In this document: positions 46,335 to 54,723 of the stretch, piece after piece
How the letters are laid out: each line of letters starts with the position of its first letter
Numbering within the stretch: the first letter of the stretch is position 1
Assembly (NCBI RefSeq): GCF_022788635.1
Contig: NZ_CP076024.1
Location: forward strand, 1,984,001 to 2,048,000
From: Methylobacter sp. S3L5C
GTDB lineage: Bacteria; Pseudomonadota; Gammaproteobacteria; Methylococcales; Methylomonadaceae
Length of the DNA: 64,000 bases
Reading direction: 5' to 3'
Position numbers and translations under genes: made by a program
Notes under the pieces: model-generated
What the model was told of the DNA's origin: nothing
Database searches by the model: none
What the model saw: only the letters and a program-made list of their open reading frames with translations

Positions 46335-46886
46335 CTACCACTGCGACTCACCCGTTTCAGGATCGTACATTTCATGAACAATTTTATGGCGGTTGGCGAT
46401 TAACTCTTCAATGCTGGGCGAATTGCTCATGGCACGCGAAATAGCCAGTTTCATGGCTTCGTAGTTGGTGCGATATAAATCTTTACGATCCAGTTCAGGG
46501 TTCGTTGCGCATTCTGGCGCTATCCATAGCATCGCAATAATACACAAATCATTGGCTTTATCGGCAGGAATAACACCGGCGATAACGCTGTCAATAACAG
46601 CATCGGCAACAGCCGATTGCACAGGGCCACCAAATAAATTGATATAGGCAGAAGATTTCATGGTCACTTTGGGAACTATTATCGTCGAAGGCCGCACTTG
46701 TTGGTTGCATGCGCGGATGGCAAACATGCGGGTATGACCTTCAGTTTGACCCATCAAATTGGCAAAGGCATTTCCTGCGGGGCCTTTGACGCTGCCAATC
46801 AGTATTTCAGGCATGGCATCGGTGCCTTGGCCTTCGCTGGAAAATACGGTTGCTTCACCGGTTCTAAACCAAATTGCATCAGACAT
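46335..46886 (-). CDS. Fae-family paralogue without the catalytic histidine
   Basis: The 183-residue protein aligns without gaps to Fae at the active-site region (AMPEILIGSVKGPAGNAFAN beside [20 protein letters not shown]). The position of Fae His22 is Met25 here. Other shared stretches are VRPSTIIVPKVTM, FGGPVQSAVADAVIDSVIAG and IPADKANDLCI, and there is an extra C-terminal extension of about 20 residues. GAGG lies 8 bp before the ATG. It sits about 4.8 kb from true fae on the opposite strand. It probably does not catalyse formaldehyde condensation with H4MPT by the known route; a binding, sensing or regulatory role is possible but not shown. Confidence 0.87.
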   Translation of the reverse strand: MSDAIWFRTGEATVFSSEGQGTDAMPEILIGSVKGPAGNAFANLMGQTEGHTRMFAIRACNQQVRPSTIIVPKVTMKSSAYINLFGGPVQSAVADAVIDSVIAGVIPADKANDLCIIAMLWIAPECATNPELDRKDLYRTNYEAMKLAISRAMSNSPSIEELIANRHKIVHEMYDPETGESQW

Positions 46887-47011
46887 TAAAAAACCTCAAT
46901 AAAGTAGTAATAAACCAAGCATTCTATGATGGATGTTCAGGGTCGGCAAGCACGATTATGATAAAATGCCTGCCATTCAATTAAGCTAAATAGCGATACA
47001 TTTAACCTGCC

Positions 47012-48871
47012 ATGACTGATTGCTTTATAGCGAATAAAAAAAAATTTTTACCGGTATTTTCTACCACATTATTTTATTTATTGTATTACCTGGTTAGTAC
47101 TTTTAAATTTGATGTACAGATAGATATATCAGCTATTTTTTACGATTTTTTGTTGCAACTGGGCGTCAGTTATATTCTTTTTTCTTTATCAAAGCATACC
47201 TGGATTTTTTTGATTATTCAGGCGCTAATGATGGGGGTTTTGTATGTTGGTAATGCCGTAAAAATATCTTTTTTTGGCGGCCCTATTATGCCTGATGATG
47301 TTTACGCGCTTCGTTCCTTGCTCCTGATTCTTGAAGGTTGGCGGTTCATGGTTGTAGCCATACCGATGGCTGCCATCGTCAGTTTATTGTTGTTCAATTT
47401 TACCATGCATCACCGGAGTGCCTATCTTGCTAGTCTGACGGCAATTCTATTGGGGATTATCCTGGTTTATGAACCTATATTGATACTTGATCCGCTAGAT
47501 AAACATATGTGGTACTCGGTATGGGATCAACGTTCCAATTATTTAATGCGGGGCGCTACGTTTTATACATTGCAAGAAAGTGCGCGCTATTTTGCTTCAG
47601 TTGATAAATCTCCCGATCCTGATGAAGCTCAGATAGCCGCTGAAAACCTGCTAATGGCTGTGCCTGCCAAACCGTCTGTTGCGGACATCAAGCCCTTTAC
47701 GCCGCGCAACATACACATTGTACTATTGGAATCATTTTGGGATCCTAATGAGTTAAAAAAAGCTGATTATAAACAAAATCCATTGTCCCCGGAGTTTCGC
47801 AAGCTCTGGAAAAGTGCGGGCTATTCACATGCCCTGGATCCTGTATTTGGTGGCTATACCGCAAATTCAGAATTTGAAGTATTATGCGGCTTTCCAGTGA
47901 CCAAGGATGCTGTCAAATTTGAACGTCAGTTGGTTAACGATGTTCCCTGTTTACCCAATATTCTTGCCGATAAAGGCTATCGAACCGTTGTTTCTCATCC
48001 TAATGTCCCGGTATTCTGGAATCGGGTTAATTCCTATCGAAATCTGGGCTTCCAAACTTACTGGTCGATACAGGATTTTGTCCTGGATGATATGAATCGC
48101 GAATTTTTATCCGATACTTCGCTCTATCGCCAAGTGTTGGAAAAAATATCCGGGTCATTGGAAGCAAAACAACCTGTTCTGGATTATATCGTAACTTATT
48201 TTGGACACTGGAATTATCCACTCAGTAAAAGCCGTCCCGATAAGGTCAGTTCAACTTCCGAGGTTGAAGAAGTATCCACTTATGCCAATACAATTTATTA
48301 CAAGTCACGGGAGCTGATGGCATTTTTAGATCAACTCAGGCAACGTGACCCCGACGGTATTATCGTAGCTTTTGGTGATCATCTGCCGTTCTTGGGGGAA
48401 AATTTTGCAGGGTATGTAGATTCTGGTGTTCTTAACGACAATCGCAGTGAATTTACACCCGAGATGTTCAAGTTTTATGTTAGTACGCCGATGATTATAA
48501 TCGACGGAAAAAACGGCCCGGTTAAATTCGGAAGTTTACCACTTTATCAAGTGCCGAAGCTTTTACTCAATTTGCTTAATTATAATGAGCCGACCATTAT
48601 GGATTATGTCACACCGTTGCCTCATATGCGGGTACGGTCATTACCGGGCTTACATATTGATTTACTTAAAGATGGGAAAATTGCTCTCTGTAAAGAGCCT
48701 CCTTATTCGCCTTCGTGCCTTGAATCATCTCGCTGGCTACAGGATGTATCAGTAGTCAGTAACGATTTATTCATCGGTCGTCAATATACACGCCCCAAAC
48801 GTGTACCTGCGCAACAAGTAGTGATTGTGCCTGCACCAGCAGTCCAGCCGCCTGTTAATGTGCCGGATTAA
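47012..48871 (+). CDS. LtaS/MdoB-like phosphoglycerol transferase family membrane protein
   Basis: The 619-residue protein has about five N-terminal membrane helices (residues 10-160). A periplasmic sulfatase-like domain follows (about 230-560), with metal and nucleophile residues in VLLESFWDP, YTANSEFEVLCG (Thr) and FGDHLPFLG. Gram-negative members transfer phosphoglycerol or phosphoethanolamine to glycans such as osmoregulated glucans or other envelope polymers. The C-terminus is Pro/Val-rich. The gene stands alone between the Fae paralogue (divergent, 125 bp away) and a desaturase. The donor and acceptor cannot be named from sequence. Confidence 0.85.
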   Translation: MTDCFIANKKKFLPVFSTTLFYLLYYLVSTFKFDVQIDISAIFYDFLLQLGVSYILFSLSKHTWIFLIIQALMMGVLYVGNAVKISFFGGPIMPDDVYALRSLLLILEGWRFMVVAIPMAAIVSLLLFNFTMHHRSAYLASLTAILLGIILVYEPILILDPLDKHMWYSVWDQRSNYLMRGATFYTLQESARYFASVDKSPDPDEAQIAAENLLMAVPAKPSVADIKPFTPRNIHIVLLESFWDPNELKKADYKQNPLSPEFRKLWKSAGYSHALDPVFGGYTANSEFEVLCGFPVTKDAVKFERQLVNDVPCLPNILADKGYRTVVSHPNVPVFWNRVNSYRNLGFQTYWSIQDFVLDDMNREFLSDTSLYRQVLEKISGSLEAKQPVLDYIVTYFGHWNYPLSKSRPDKVSSTSEVEEVSTYANTIYYKSRELMAFLDQLRQRDPDGIIVAFGDHLPFLGENFAGYVDSGVLNDNRSEFTPEMFKFYVSTPMIIIDGKNGPVKFGSLPLYQVPKLLLNLLNYNEPTIMDYVTPLPHMRVRSLPGLHIDLLKDGKIALCKEPPYSPSCLESSRWLQDVSVVSNDLFIGRQYTRPKRVPAQQVVIVPAPAVQPPVNVPD

Positions 48872-49288
48872 TAACGGTCAGGCTATTTTTGACTGACTTA
48901 TTTTCCTGGATCAACAGAATTTACTATTTTTTAATAGTCAGGGAACTTAACGGGTCTTTTTTATAACCAACCGTCCGTTATTGAAAAATTCAGCAAGTAT
49001 TGGTTCGTCTAAAGTTGCTCGTTCTTTAGTCTGATTAAATCTGTCAGCATAAAGAACCGGTGTACTGCTTGAAATGCCTCATTTATTTCCTGCCTCCCGC
49101 TTTAACTCTCCGCTATTTTTTAGTTTTTTGTACTGATCCAAATAACAGGATTTCTCTTTATTTTATTTTATTTTTTACGATTTGCCTGCACGTTTTTTAT
49201 CAATTGCTCGATTGGCGAAGCAGTTGTCTCTGGAAGGCTGCCGGTATATCCAAAATTCTGCCCGTTTTAATGAGTTAAATTATCTTTT
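48872..49288. other. Intergenic between phosphoglycerol transferase and desaturase
   Basis: About 417 bp. A weak stem GTCAG/CTGAC (48877-48897) followed by TTATTTT may be a terminator. A 72-codon frame (49060-49278) is hydrophobic but has no recognisable family and a poor start, so it was not called. Confidence 0.4.
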
Positions 49289-50353
49289 ATGTCACAACAA
49301 GTTACCCGTTTTGAAATGTTAGCATCACTAAGTTCCGATAATAAACAATCTACCCGCGAAGATTTAATTCAGGCTGTTTCAAAATATGCACAAGCTGATT
49401 ACCGGAAGGCTTTCTGGCAAATCCTCAATACTTTTGTTCCTTACCTCGCGCTATGGGCATTGATGGTTTTTTTTGTACTACAGGGTTTTTCTTATTGGAT
49501 AACCTTATTATTAGCCATACCGGCATCCGGTTTTTTGGTGCGTATATTTATCCTTTTTCATGATTGCTGCCATGGCGCATTTTTTCCTTCGCGCAAGGCT
49601 AATCGACTATTGGGTTATATTGCCGGTATTATGGCCTTTACGCCCTTTGAAGACTGGCAACGCACTCATGTCATTCATCATTCTGCATCAGGGGATCTGG
49701 ATCGTCGCGGAGTTGGCGATATCTGGACGCTGACGGTAGATGAATATCTTGGCGCATCCTCGCTCAAGCGCTTTTCTTACCGATTTTTTCGTAACCCATT
49801 GTTGTTATTTGGCATTATACCCACGGTTCTATTTTTGATTCTGCAACGATTTCCAAGTCATGGAGCCAAAAAACGTGAGCGCGATAGTGTTATTTTTACC
49901 AATATTGCACTTGCGGTCATCATTACCGTAATGAGCTTGACGTTGGGTTTTCAAAACTACCTGTTGATTCAGTTGCCAATCATCATAATGGCGGCAAGTG
50001 CCGGGATGTGGTTGTTTTATGTCCAGCATCAATATGAAGATGTTTGCTGGATGCGTCATGAAAGTTGGGATTTGACCCGTGCAGGATTGGAAGGGAGTTC
50101 TTATTATAAGTTACCAAAAGTGCTGCAATGGATCGTCGGTAATATCGGCTTGCATCACATTCATCACGTCAAGGCTAATATCCCCAACTATAATTTGCAA
50201 CGTTGTTATAATGAAATAGAGGCCTTACAGATAGCAACTCCATTGACCTTACGTAAAAGCCTTAAATCGTTATGGCTAAATTTATGGGATGAGCAGAAGC
50301 AAAAACTGGTAAGTTTCCGCTCGATTAAAATGTTGCCACGCATAAAAAACTAA
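49289..50353 (+). CDS. Membrane fatty acid desaturase
   Basis: The 354-residue integral membrane enzyme has the three histidine clusters of acyl desaturases: HDCCHGAFF (HxxxH, about residue 91), HVIHHSASG (HxxHH, about 127) and HHIHHVKANIPNY (HxxHH, about 287), plus QHQYED. Hydrophobic pairs lie at about 50-90 and 170-250. It introduces a double bond into membrane fatty acids using O2 and a reduced electron donor. The start at 49289 has a weak ribosome-binding site; the ATG at 49316 is an alternative. It is followed by a large imperfect hairpin. Confidence 0.9.
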   Translation: MSQQVTRFEMLASLSSDNKQSTREDLIQAVSKYAQADYRKAFWQILNTFVPYLALWALMVFFVLQGFSYWITLLLAIPASGFLVRIFILFHDCCHGAFFPSRKANRLLGYIAGIMAFTPFEDWQRTHVIHHSASGDLDRRGVGDIWTLTVDEYLGASSLKRFSYRFFRNPLLLFGIIPTVLFLILQRFPSHGAKKRERDSVIFTNIALAVIITVMSLTLGFQNYLLIQLPIIIMAASAGMWLFYVQHQYEDVCWMRHESWDLTRAGLEGSSYYKLPKVLQWIVGNIGLHHIHHVKANIPNYNLQRCYNEIEALQIATPLTLRKSLKSLWLNLWDEQKQKLVSFRSIKMLPRIKN

Positions 50354-50437
50354 TCAGCGGTAAATTGACGCTATTATTGATTGGGTAAAGATTCAGGAAG
50401 CGTTAATGTTTATCCATTAACATGATACTTGAACTTT

Positions 50438-50500
50438 AAGCCATTACTGCTCGTTCGTGTTGAGGTATCGAAAACACGGACGGCTTGGTAATGGCTTTAT
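50438..50500. terminator. Long imperfect hairpin after the desaturase gene
   Basis: The outer stem AAGCCATTAC (50438-50447) pairs with GTAATGGCTT (50488-50497). Inside it, CGTGTT pairs with AACACG. It is followed by TTATTG. It could be a terminator or a palindromic repeat. Confidence 0.5.
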
Positions 50501-50562
50501 TGATTGTGAAATGTTTTTTAGAGCAAGGTTAGTCATTTAATTTTCTGGAGAAAATAAAATTC

Positions 50563-51666
50563 ATGAATAAACGTTTCGTTATTACTTTTTTTAGTCTGCT
50601 TATGATTGTTGCAAAAAGTAGTATTGCTAATCAATATACTCTTCCTGTCCAGCTGGATTATAGCTTGATCAAAAAAGCGTTAATTACCCAGATTTATAAA
50701 GGTGCAGGCAATACGGCAGAACTTTGGAATGACAAGCAGGGCTGTAGTTATTTAAAGCTTTCCGATCCGCAAGTTAGTGGTCAAACAGGTCAAATAAAAT
50801 TACTCAATAACCTTCAGGCACGTTTTGGAACCGGTATGGGCGGGCAATGTGTCACGATGTTTGAATGGAGTGGCGTTTTGGAAACCCTGCAGCAGCCAAC
50901 CATAAGTTCTGCTCAGTCTGTCCTGAGCTTGCCTATTACCAAAGTGACAGCTACTGATACGAACGGTCGGTCAATAAGTAACAATCAAATTCAAGAGTTG
51001 ATTAACCGCTTTGTTAAACCCAAGTTGTCGTCGGTCAAAATTGATTTAAACGAATCGCGTGTCGATATTGAAAAAACAGTCACGGAATTTTTACCTAAAG
51101 AGAATATAGCCGAAATCAAGGAACTACTTAAATCCTTAAAATTTAGTAGTGCTGATGCCAACAGTACTGGCGTTGCCATCAAGCTTGATTTTAACGCACC
51201 GGCCAAATTAGTCGTTAAAAAATCGGCAGCGCCTTTAACCGATGCCGAACAACAACAATGGCAAGCCAGTTGGCAGGAGTGGGACAAGTTTTTAAGTAAA
51301 GCGATTCAGCAGGCATCCGATGATACTCAATCACCGGAATTACGCGATACCTTGATGGAGATTTTACTGGAATCGCGTAGTAGTTTTCAGGCAGGATTAA
51401 AAGAACATGATGCTAATGGCGATGATCCGGTACGCGTGTTTTTTACTCATACCTGGCAACGTTTGGCACCTCAATTAAAAATGCTGGCCAAAGAGTTGCC
51501 AGAGATACAAGGTTTACGTTATATGACTTTTATAGCCGCTACCGATGTAATTTATGAGCTTGAAAATATAGGTGCACCTTTTGGGCTGGATATTTCCTCT
51601 GATGGCTTGCGAAAATTGGCGCGTATTCTGATCGCTGGCAAAGAGCAACAGGCAGAAGCTAAATAA
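50563..51666 (+). CDS. Exported protein of unknown function
   Basis: The 367-residue product has a signal peptide (about residues 1-22, ending SIAN). No family is recognised. The mature part starts with a segment containing two Cys residues (QGCSYL and GGQCVTMF), which could form a disulphide in the periplasm. It continues with a helical, Lys/Glu-rich region and a C-terminal half that is mostly alpha. GGAG lies before the ATG. It stands alone between the desaturase and the minus-strand mepA. Confidence 0.7.
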   Translation: MNKRFVITFFSLLMIVAKSSIANQYTLPVQLDYSLIKKALITQIYKGAGNTAELWNDKQGCSYLKLSDPQVSGQTGQIKLLNNLQARFGTGMGGQCVTMFEWSGVLETLQQPTISSAQSVLSLPITKVTATDTNGRSISNNQIQELINRFVKPKLSSVKIDLNESRVDIEKTVTEFLPKENIAEIKELLKSLKFSSADANSTGVAIKLDFNAPAKLVVKKSAAPLTDAEQQQWQASWQEWDKFLSKAIQQASDDTQSPELRDTLMEILLESRSSFQAGLKEHDANGDDPVRVFFTHTWQRLAPQLKMLAKELPEIQGLRYMTFIAATDVIYELENIGAPFGLDISSDGLRKLARILIAGKEQQAEAK

Positions 51667-51686
51667 GCTTGGGATAATTTAAGACA

Positions 51687-51765
51687 GGCCACCACGAAGG
51701 ACACGAAGTTTTCAATAGATTGAATAAAAGATATTGTTTTTCTTCGTGTCTTCGTGGTGAATAAT
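51687..51765. repeat. Inverted pair of the dispersed CACGAA repeat, copy d
   Basis: CACCACGAAGGACACGAAG at about 51690-51708 and its near-complement CTTCGTGTCTTCGTGGTG at about 51742-51759 face each other across about 33 bp. This could form a long hairpin between the convergent exported-protein gene and mepA. Confidence 0.8.
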
Positions 51766-51885
51766 CTTTATAACCCGTTTTTCGATAATATAGATACCTT
51801 TGTTGCTTAAGCGACATTATTTTCTGAAGGGCCTAACGTGCGCCTCTTGAAAGTTAAGACTCGCAATGTACGTCCTGCTTTAAGA

Positions 51886-52734
51886 TCACTCTTTTAATAC
51901 AGCATCACACCGTTCCGGTAGCACTAATGGTTTTGGCGGCGTTTTTGAAGGCGCAGGATGCTTGGCTTCTTCAGTAAACCACCAGTTTAGTCCGGCATCG
52001 CAGCCATCGCCTTGTGGCAGAGCTTCTTGTCCCTGGCAGTATTTATTATCTTTTGGGCACTTAAGCCGAACGTGAAAGTGATCATCATGCTTCCACCAGG
52101 GACGAATTTTTCTCAGCCAGCCCTCCGACGTGTGACGGATACAAAGTTCACGTTTAATGCTGGGGTTGACAAAAATTCTATCAACTTCAGGCATACGTGC
52201 CGCAACCTCAAGCACTTTTTCATGAACCAGGGACCACTGGTTATAGTTTATTGCATCCGATTGACCTGCAAGCACTGAAGGCGCGCTCCATGTTTCGCGT
52301 TCATTCATTGCCAGGGTACGATTCGCTGCCTGTTTTGACAGTAAAAACCAAATATCAACATCAAGACCGGATTGATGGCTACGATGTCCGCTTAAGGTCG
52401 GGCCGCCCCGAGGTTGTCCTAAATCGCCAATAAGCAACGACCCTAATTGCTGCGTGGCGGCAGTTTGTCCCAGTTTTTCAATAAATTGTTTTAAGTCCGG
52501 GTGACCGAAAGAGCGTTTTCTTGATAAACGCATCATTTGGTAACCGATGCCGTTAGCGGGTACAGAAACCGCGCCGCTTATACAGCCGGCATTATAAGTT
52601 CCTATGCTCTGGCTAATCGAATAAGTCGGCTGAGTCACCATTGCCCACTGCTGTGCCAAAGATGATGCCAGGCACTCAGAAAGTATTCCTGTCAGCAAGA
52701 GACCGGTAAAAAACAATGCTTTAACTTTTAACAT
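51886..52734 (-). CDS. mepA: Penicillin-insensitive murein endopeptidase MepA
   Basis: The periplasmic zinc peptidase has about 282 residues and cleaves D-Ala-mDAP cross-links in peptidoglycan. A signal peptide ends near CLASS. Metal-site motifs are SGHRSHQSGLDVDIW and WKHDDHFHVRL. Several Cys residues are present, as in the Escherichia coli enzyme, which has disulphides. The open frame extends to 52770, but AGAGG just before the ATG at 52734 (MLKVKALFF) and the signal peptide starting there make that the likely start. It is divergent from the DCC-family gene. Confidence 0.92.
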   Translation of the reverse strand: MLKVKALFFTGLLLTGILSECLASSLAQQWAMVTQPTYSISQSIGTYNAGCISGAVSVPANGIGYQMMRLSRKRSFGHPDLKQFIEKLGQTAATQQLGSLLIGDLGQPRGGPTLSGHRSHQSGLDVDIWFLLSKQAANRTLAMNERETWSAPSVLAGQSDAINYNQWSLVHEKVLEVAARMPEVDRIFVNPSIKRELCIRHTSEGWLRKIRPWWKHDDHFHVRLKCPKDNKYCQGQEALPQGDGCDAGLNWWFTEEAKHPAPSKTPPKPLVLPERCDAVLKE

Positions 52735-52927
52735 GCTACCTCTTGATATAACGCTGCACAAAATAAACAAAACTGATATTTTATACGATGATTAGTGGGC
52801 TTTTGTTTATGCTGCCGGTACACTGGAAAATGCTGAGAGATATAAATATTTCTGTTGGATATTTTAACAAAAAATTAAATAACAAAAGCATCTCATTTAC
52901 TATGAGATACAAAGAAAAAATAGAATT

Positions 52928-52950
52928 CTTCGCTTGCTTCGTGGTGAGCG
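52928..52950. repeat. Dispersed CACGAA repeat, copy e (degenerate, inverted)
   Basis: CTTCGCTTGCTTCGTGGTG-type sequence lies in the mepA/DCC-protein intergenic region. Confidence 0.4.
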
Positions 52951-53004
52951 ACTTAACCAAGACTTTTACTGGCAAGTTAATCCATCTGTCGCTTCGGAGA
53001 TACA

Positions 53005-53415
53005 ATGAACAAAGCTCTTAATAAAATAGAATTTACGTTGCTTTATGATGGCCTGTGCCCGCTTTGCAGTAAAGAAGTGGCCTGGTTATACGTTAAAAAT
53101 AAACAGGATAAGCTTGGGTTTCAAGATATTAATGACGCCGGTTTTGATCCGGCCGTTTATGGTAAAACGCACAAAGAATTAATGGCAGAGATTCACGGAG
53201 TTTATCCTGATGGCCAAATTATCAAAGGTATGGGTGTATTTCGTGAAACGTATAAAGCGGTTGGTTTGGTATGGTTAATGGCCCCTACGGGTTGGCCGGT
53301 ATTAAAACCCTTGTTTGATTTGATTTACAAAGTGTTCGCAAAATACCGAGTGCCGCTGGCGAGACTGGTCGCAGGCGATAAGACCTGTGGCTGTGGGAAA
53401 CAGCCGCCGTTATAA
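53005..53415 (+). CDS. DCC-family thiol-disulphide oxidoreductase-like protein (DUF393)
   Basis: The 136-residue protein has the family motif YDGLCPLCSKE near residue 13, with the Cys-x-x-Cys pair. The C-terminal DKTCGCGKQ adds three more Cys residues. There is no signal peptide, so it should be cytoplasmic. GGAG precedes the ATG. Members are thought to be thioredoxin-like redox proteins, but no substrate is established. It precedes sbcD by 66 bp and may share its transcript. Confidence 0.87.
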   Translation: MNKALNKIEFTLLYDGLCPLCSKEVAWLYVKNKQDKLGFQDINDAGFDPAVYGKTHKELMAEIHGVYPDGQIIKGMGVFRETYKAVGLVWLMAPTGWPVLKPLFDLIYKVFAKYRVPLARLVAGDKTCGCGKQPPL

Positions 53416-53481
53416 GAAACCGGTTCAGGTTGCAAGATTAATTTATCAAGCACTATTTATTGCACTCAAACCAGAAAGCAC

Positions 53482-54723
53482 ATGTTAAGACTATTTCACA
53501 CCGCAGATTGGCATCTTGGCCATAATTTACATGGCATATCACGGCAACTGGAACATCAGCTGTTTTTGGACTGGCTGTTACAGGAGCTGCAAAATAAACA
53601 GGCAGACGCACTGATTGTGGCCGGTGATATTTTTGATTCGGCAAATCCGTCAGCCGCAGCCCAGACCCAGCTGTATGATTTTCTGGTTAAAGCCAGAACG
53701 CAGCAACCGACTCTTAATATTGTCTTGATTGGTGGTAATCACGATTCTGCAAGTCGTCTGGATGCGCCGTCATCCATTCTTGATGCCTTGGGCGTTACCG
53801 TAGTCGGTGGTTTGGTGCGTGATGATGGCGTTATAAACTGGGATAGACTGCTGGTGCCGCTAAGCAATGCCGCCGGTAATAGTAAAGTCTGGTGCGGCGC
53901 CATGCCTTTTTTGCGTAATGCGGATTTACGCGTCGATGAGCAAGAAGACGAGCCTTTAATCTCGGGTGTTAAAGCGCTTTATGAAGAATTGTTTACGGCC
54001 TTGCAGGCCAAAGCAACTCAAGATGAAGCGCTGATTTTAACCGGACATTGCTACATGGTGAATTGCTGCGTGTCAGAACTGAGTGAACGAAAAATCCTGG
54101 GTGGTAACCAGCACGCTTTACCGGTTGAATTATTCCCGAAAGACGTCGCTTACGTGGCTTTGGGTCATTTACATCTGGCACAAAAGGTCGGCGCTAATGA
54201 GCATATTCGTTACAGTGGTTCGCCTATTCCGTTGTCCTTTGATGAAAGCCATTATCTGCATCAAGTGCTTCAAGTGGATATTAAAAAAGGTCAACCGGTG
54301 GAAACCGTTGCTATTAAAATTCCCCGTAGTATTGATTTGTTAAGAATCCCTAACAGCAAAGATTTTGCCGCGCTGTCAACGGTGCTTGAACAACTCGAGG
54401 CGATGGATTTTGATGATGTCTTGCCGCCAGAGCAAAGACCGTTTGTTGAATTAAGAATCAAACTGGAAAAGCCGGAACCTGGCTTGCGGCAACAAGTTGA
54501 AGATGTCATTGCCAAATTACCGGTGCGTTTATTAAAAATCTCCACAGCTTACAGCGGCAGTAATAAAAGTCTGGCCGATATAACCATTGAAGAAAGGTTG
54601 GAAGAGTTGCAACCGCTGGATGTATTCCAGCGTTGTTATCAAAACAAATTTGATCAGGAAGCCCCGGAAAATATGAATACGTTATTTAATGAGTTGCTGG
54701 AAAATTTCAGGGCAAAACAATAA
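53482..54723 (+). CDS. sbcD: Nuclease SbcCD subunit D
   Basis: The 413-residue Mre11-like metallophosphoesterase has motifs HTADWHLGH (residues 5-13), VAGDIFDS, GGNHDSASR, GHCYM and ALGHLHLAQKV. With SbcC it forms an ATP-dependent nuclease that opens hairpins and cruciforms and processes double-strand breaks. The stop TAA shares one base with the sbcC ATG (54723), so the two subunits are coupled. The presence of many palindromes in this window is notable, since SbcCD attacks long ones. Confidence 0.96.
   Translation: MLRLFHTADWHLGHNLHGISRQLEHQLFLDWLLQELQNKQADALIVAGDIFDSANPSAAAQTQLYDFLVKARTQQPTLNIVLIGGNHDSASRLDAPSSILDALGVTVVGGLVRDDGVINWDRLLVPLSNAAGNSKVWCGAMPFLRNADLRVDEQEDEPLISGVKALYEELFTALQAKATQDEALILTGHCYMVNCCVSELSERKILGGNQHALPVELFPKDVAYVALGHLHLAQKVGANEHIRYSGSPIPLSFDESHYLHQVLQVDIKKGQPVETVAIKIPRSIDLLRIPNSKDFAALSTVLEQLEAMDFDDVLPPEQRPFVELRIKLEKPEPGLRQQVEDVIAKLPVRLLKISTAYSGSNKSLADITIEERLEELQPLDVFQRCYQNKFDQEAPENMNTLFNELLENFRAKQ

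Noticed and set aside
49060-49278. 72-codon hydrophobic open frame before the desaturase
   Set aside because: No family, poor start context, and high Phe/Leu content explained by AT-rich DNA.
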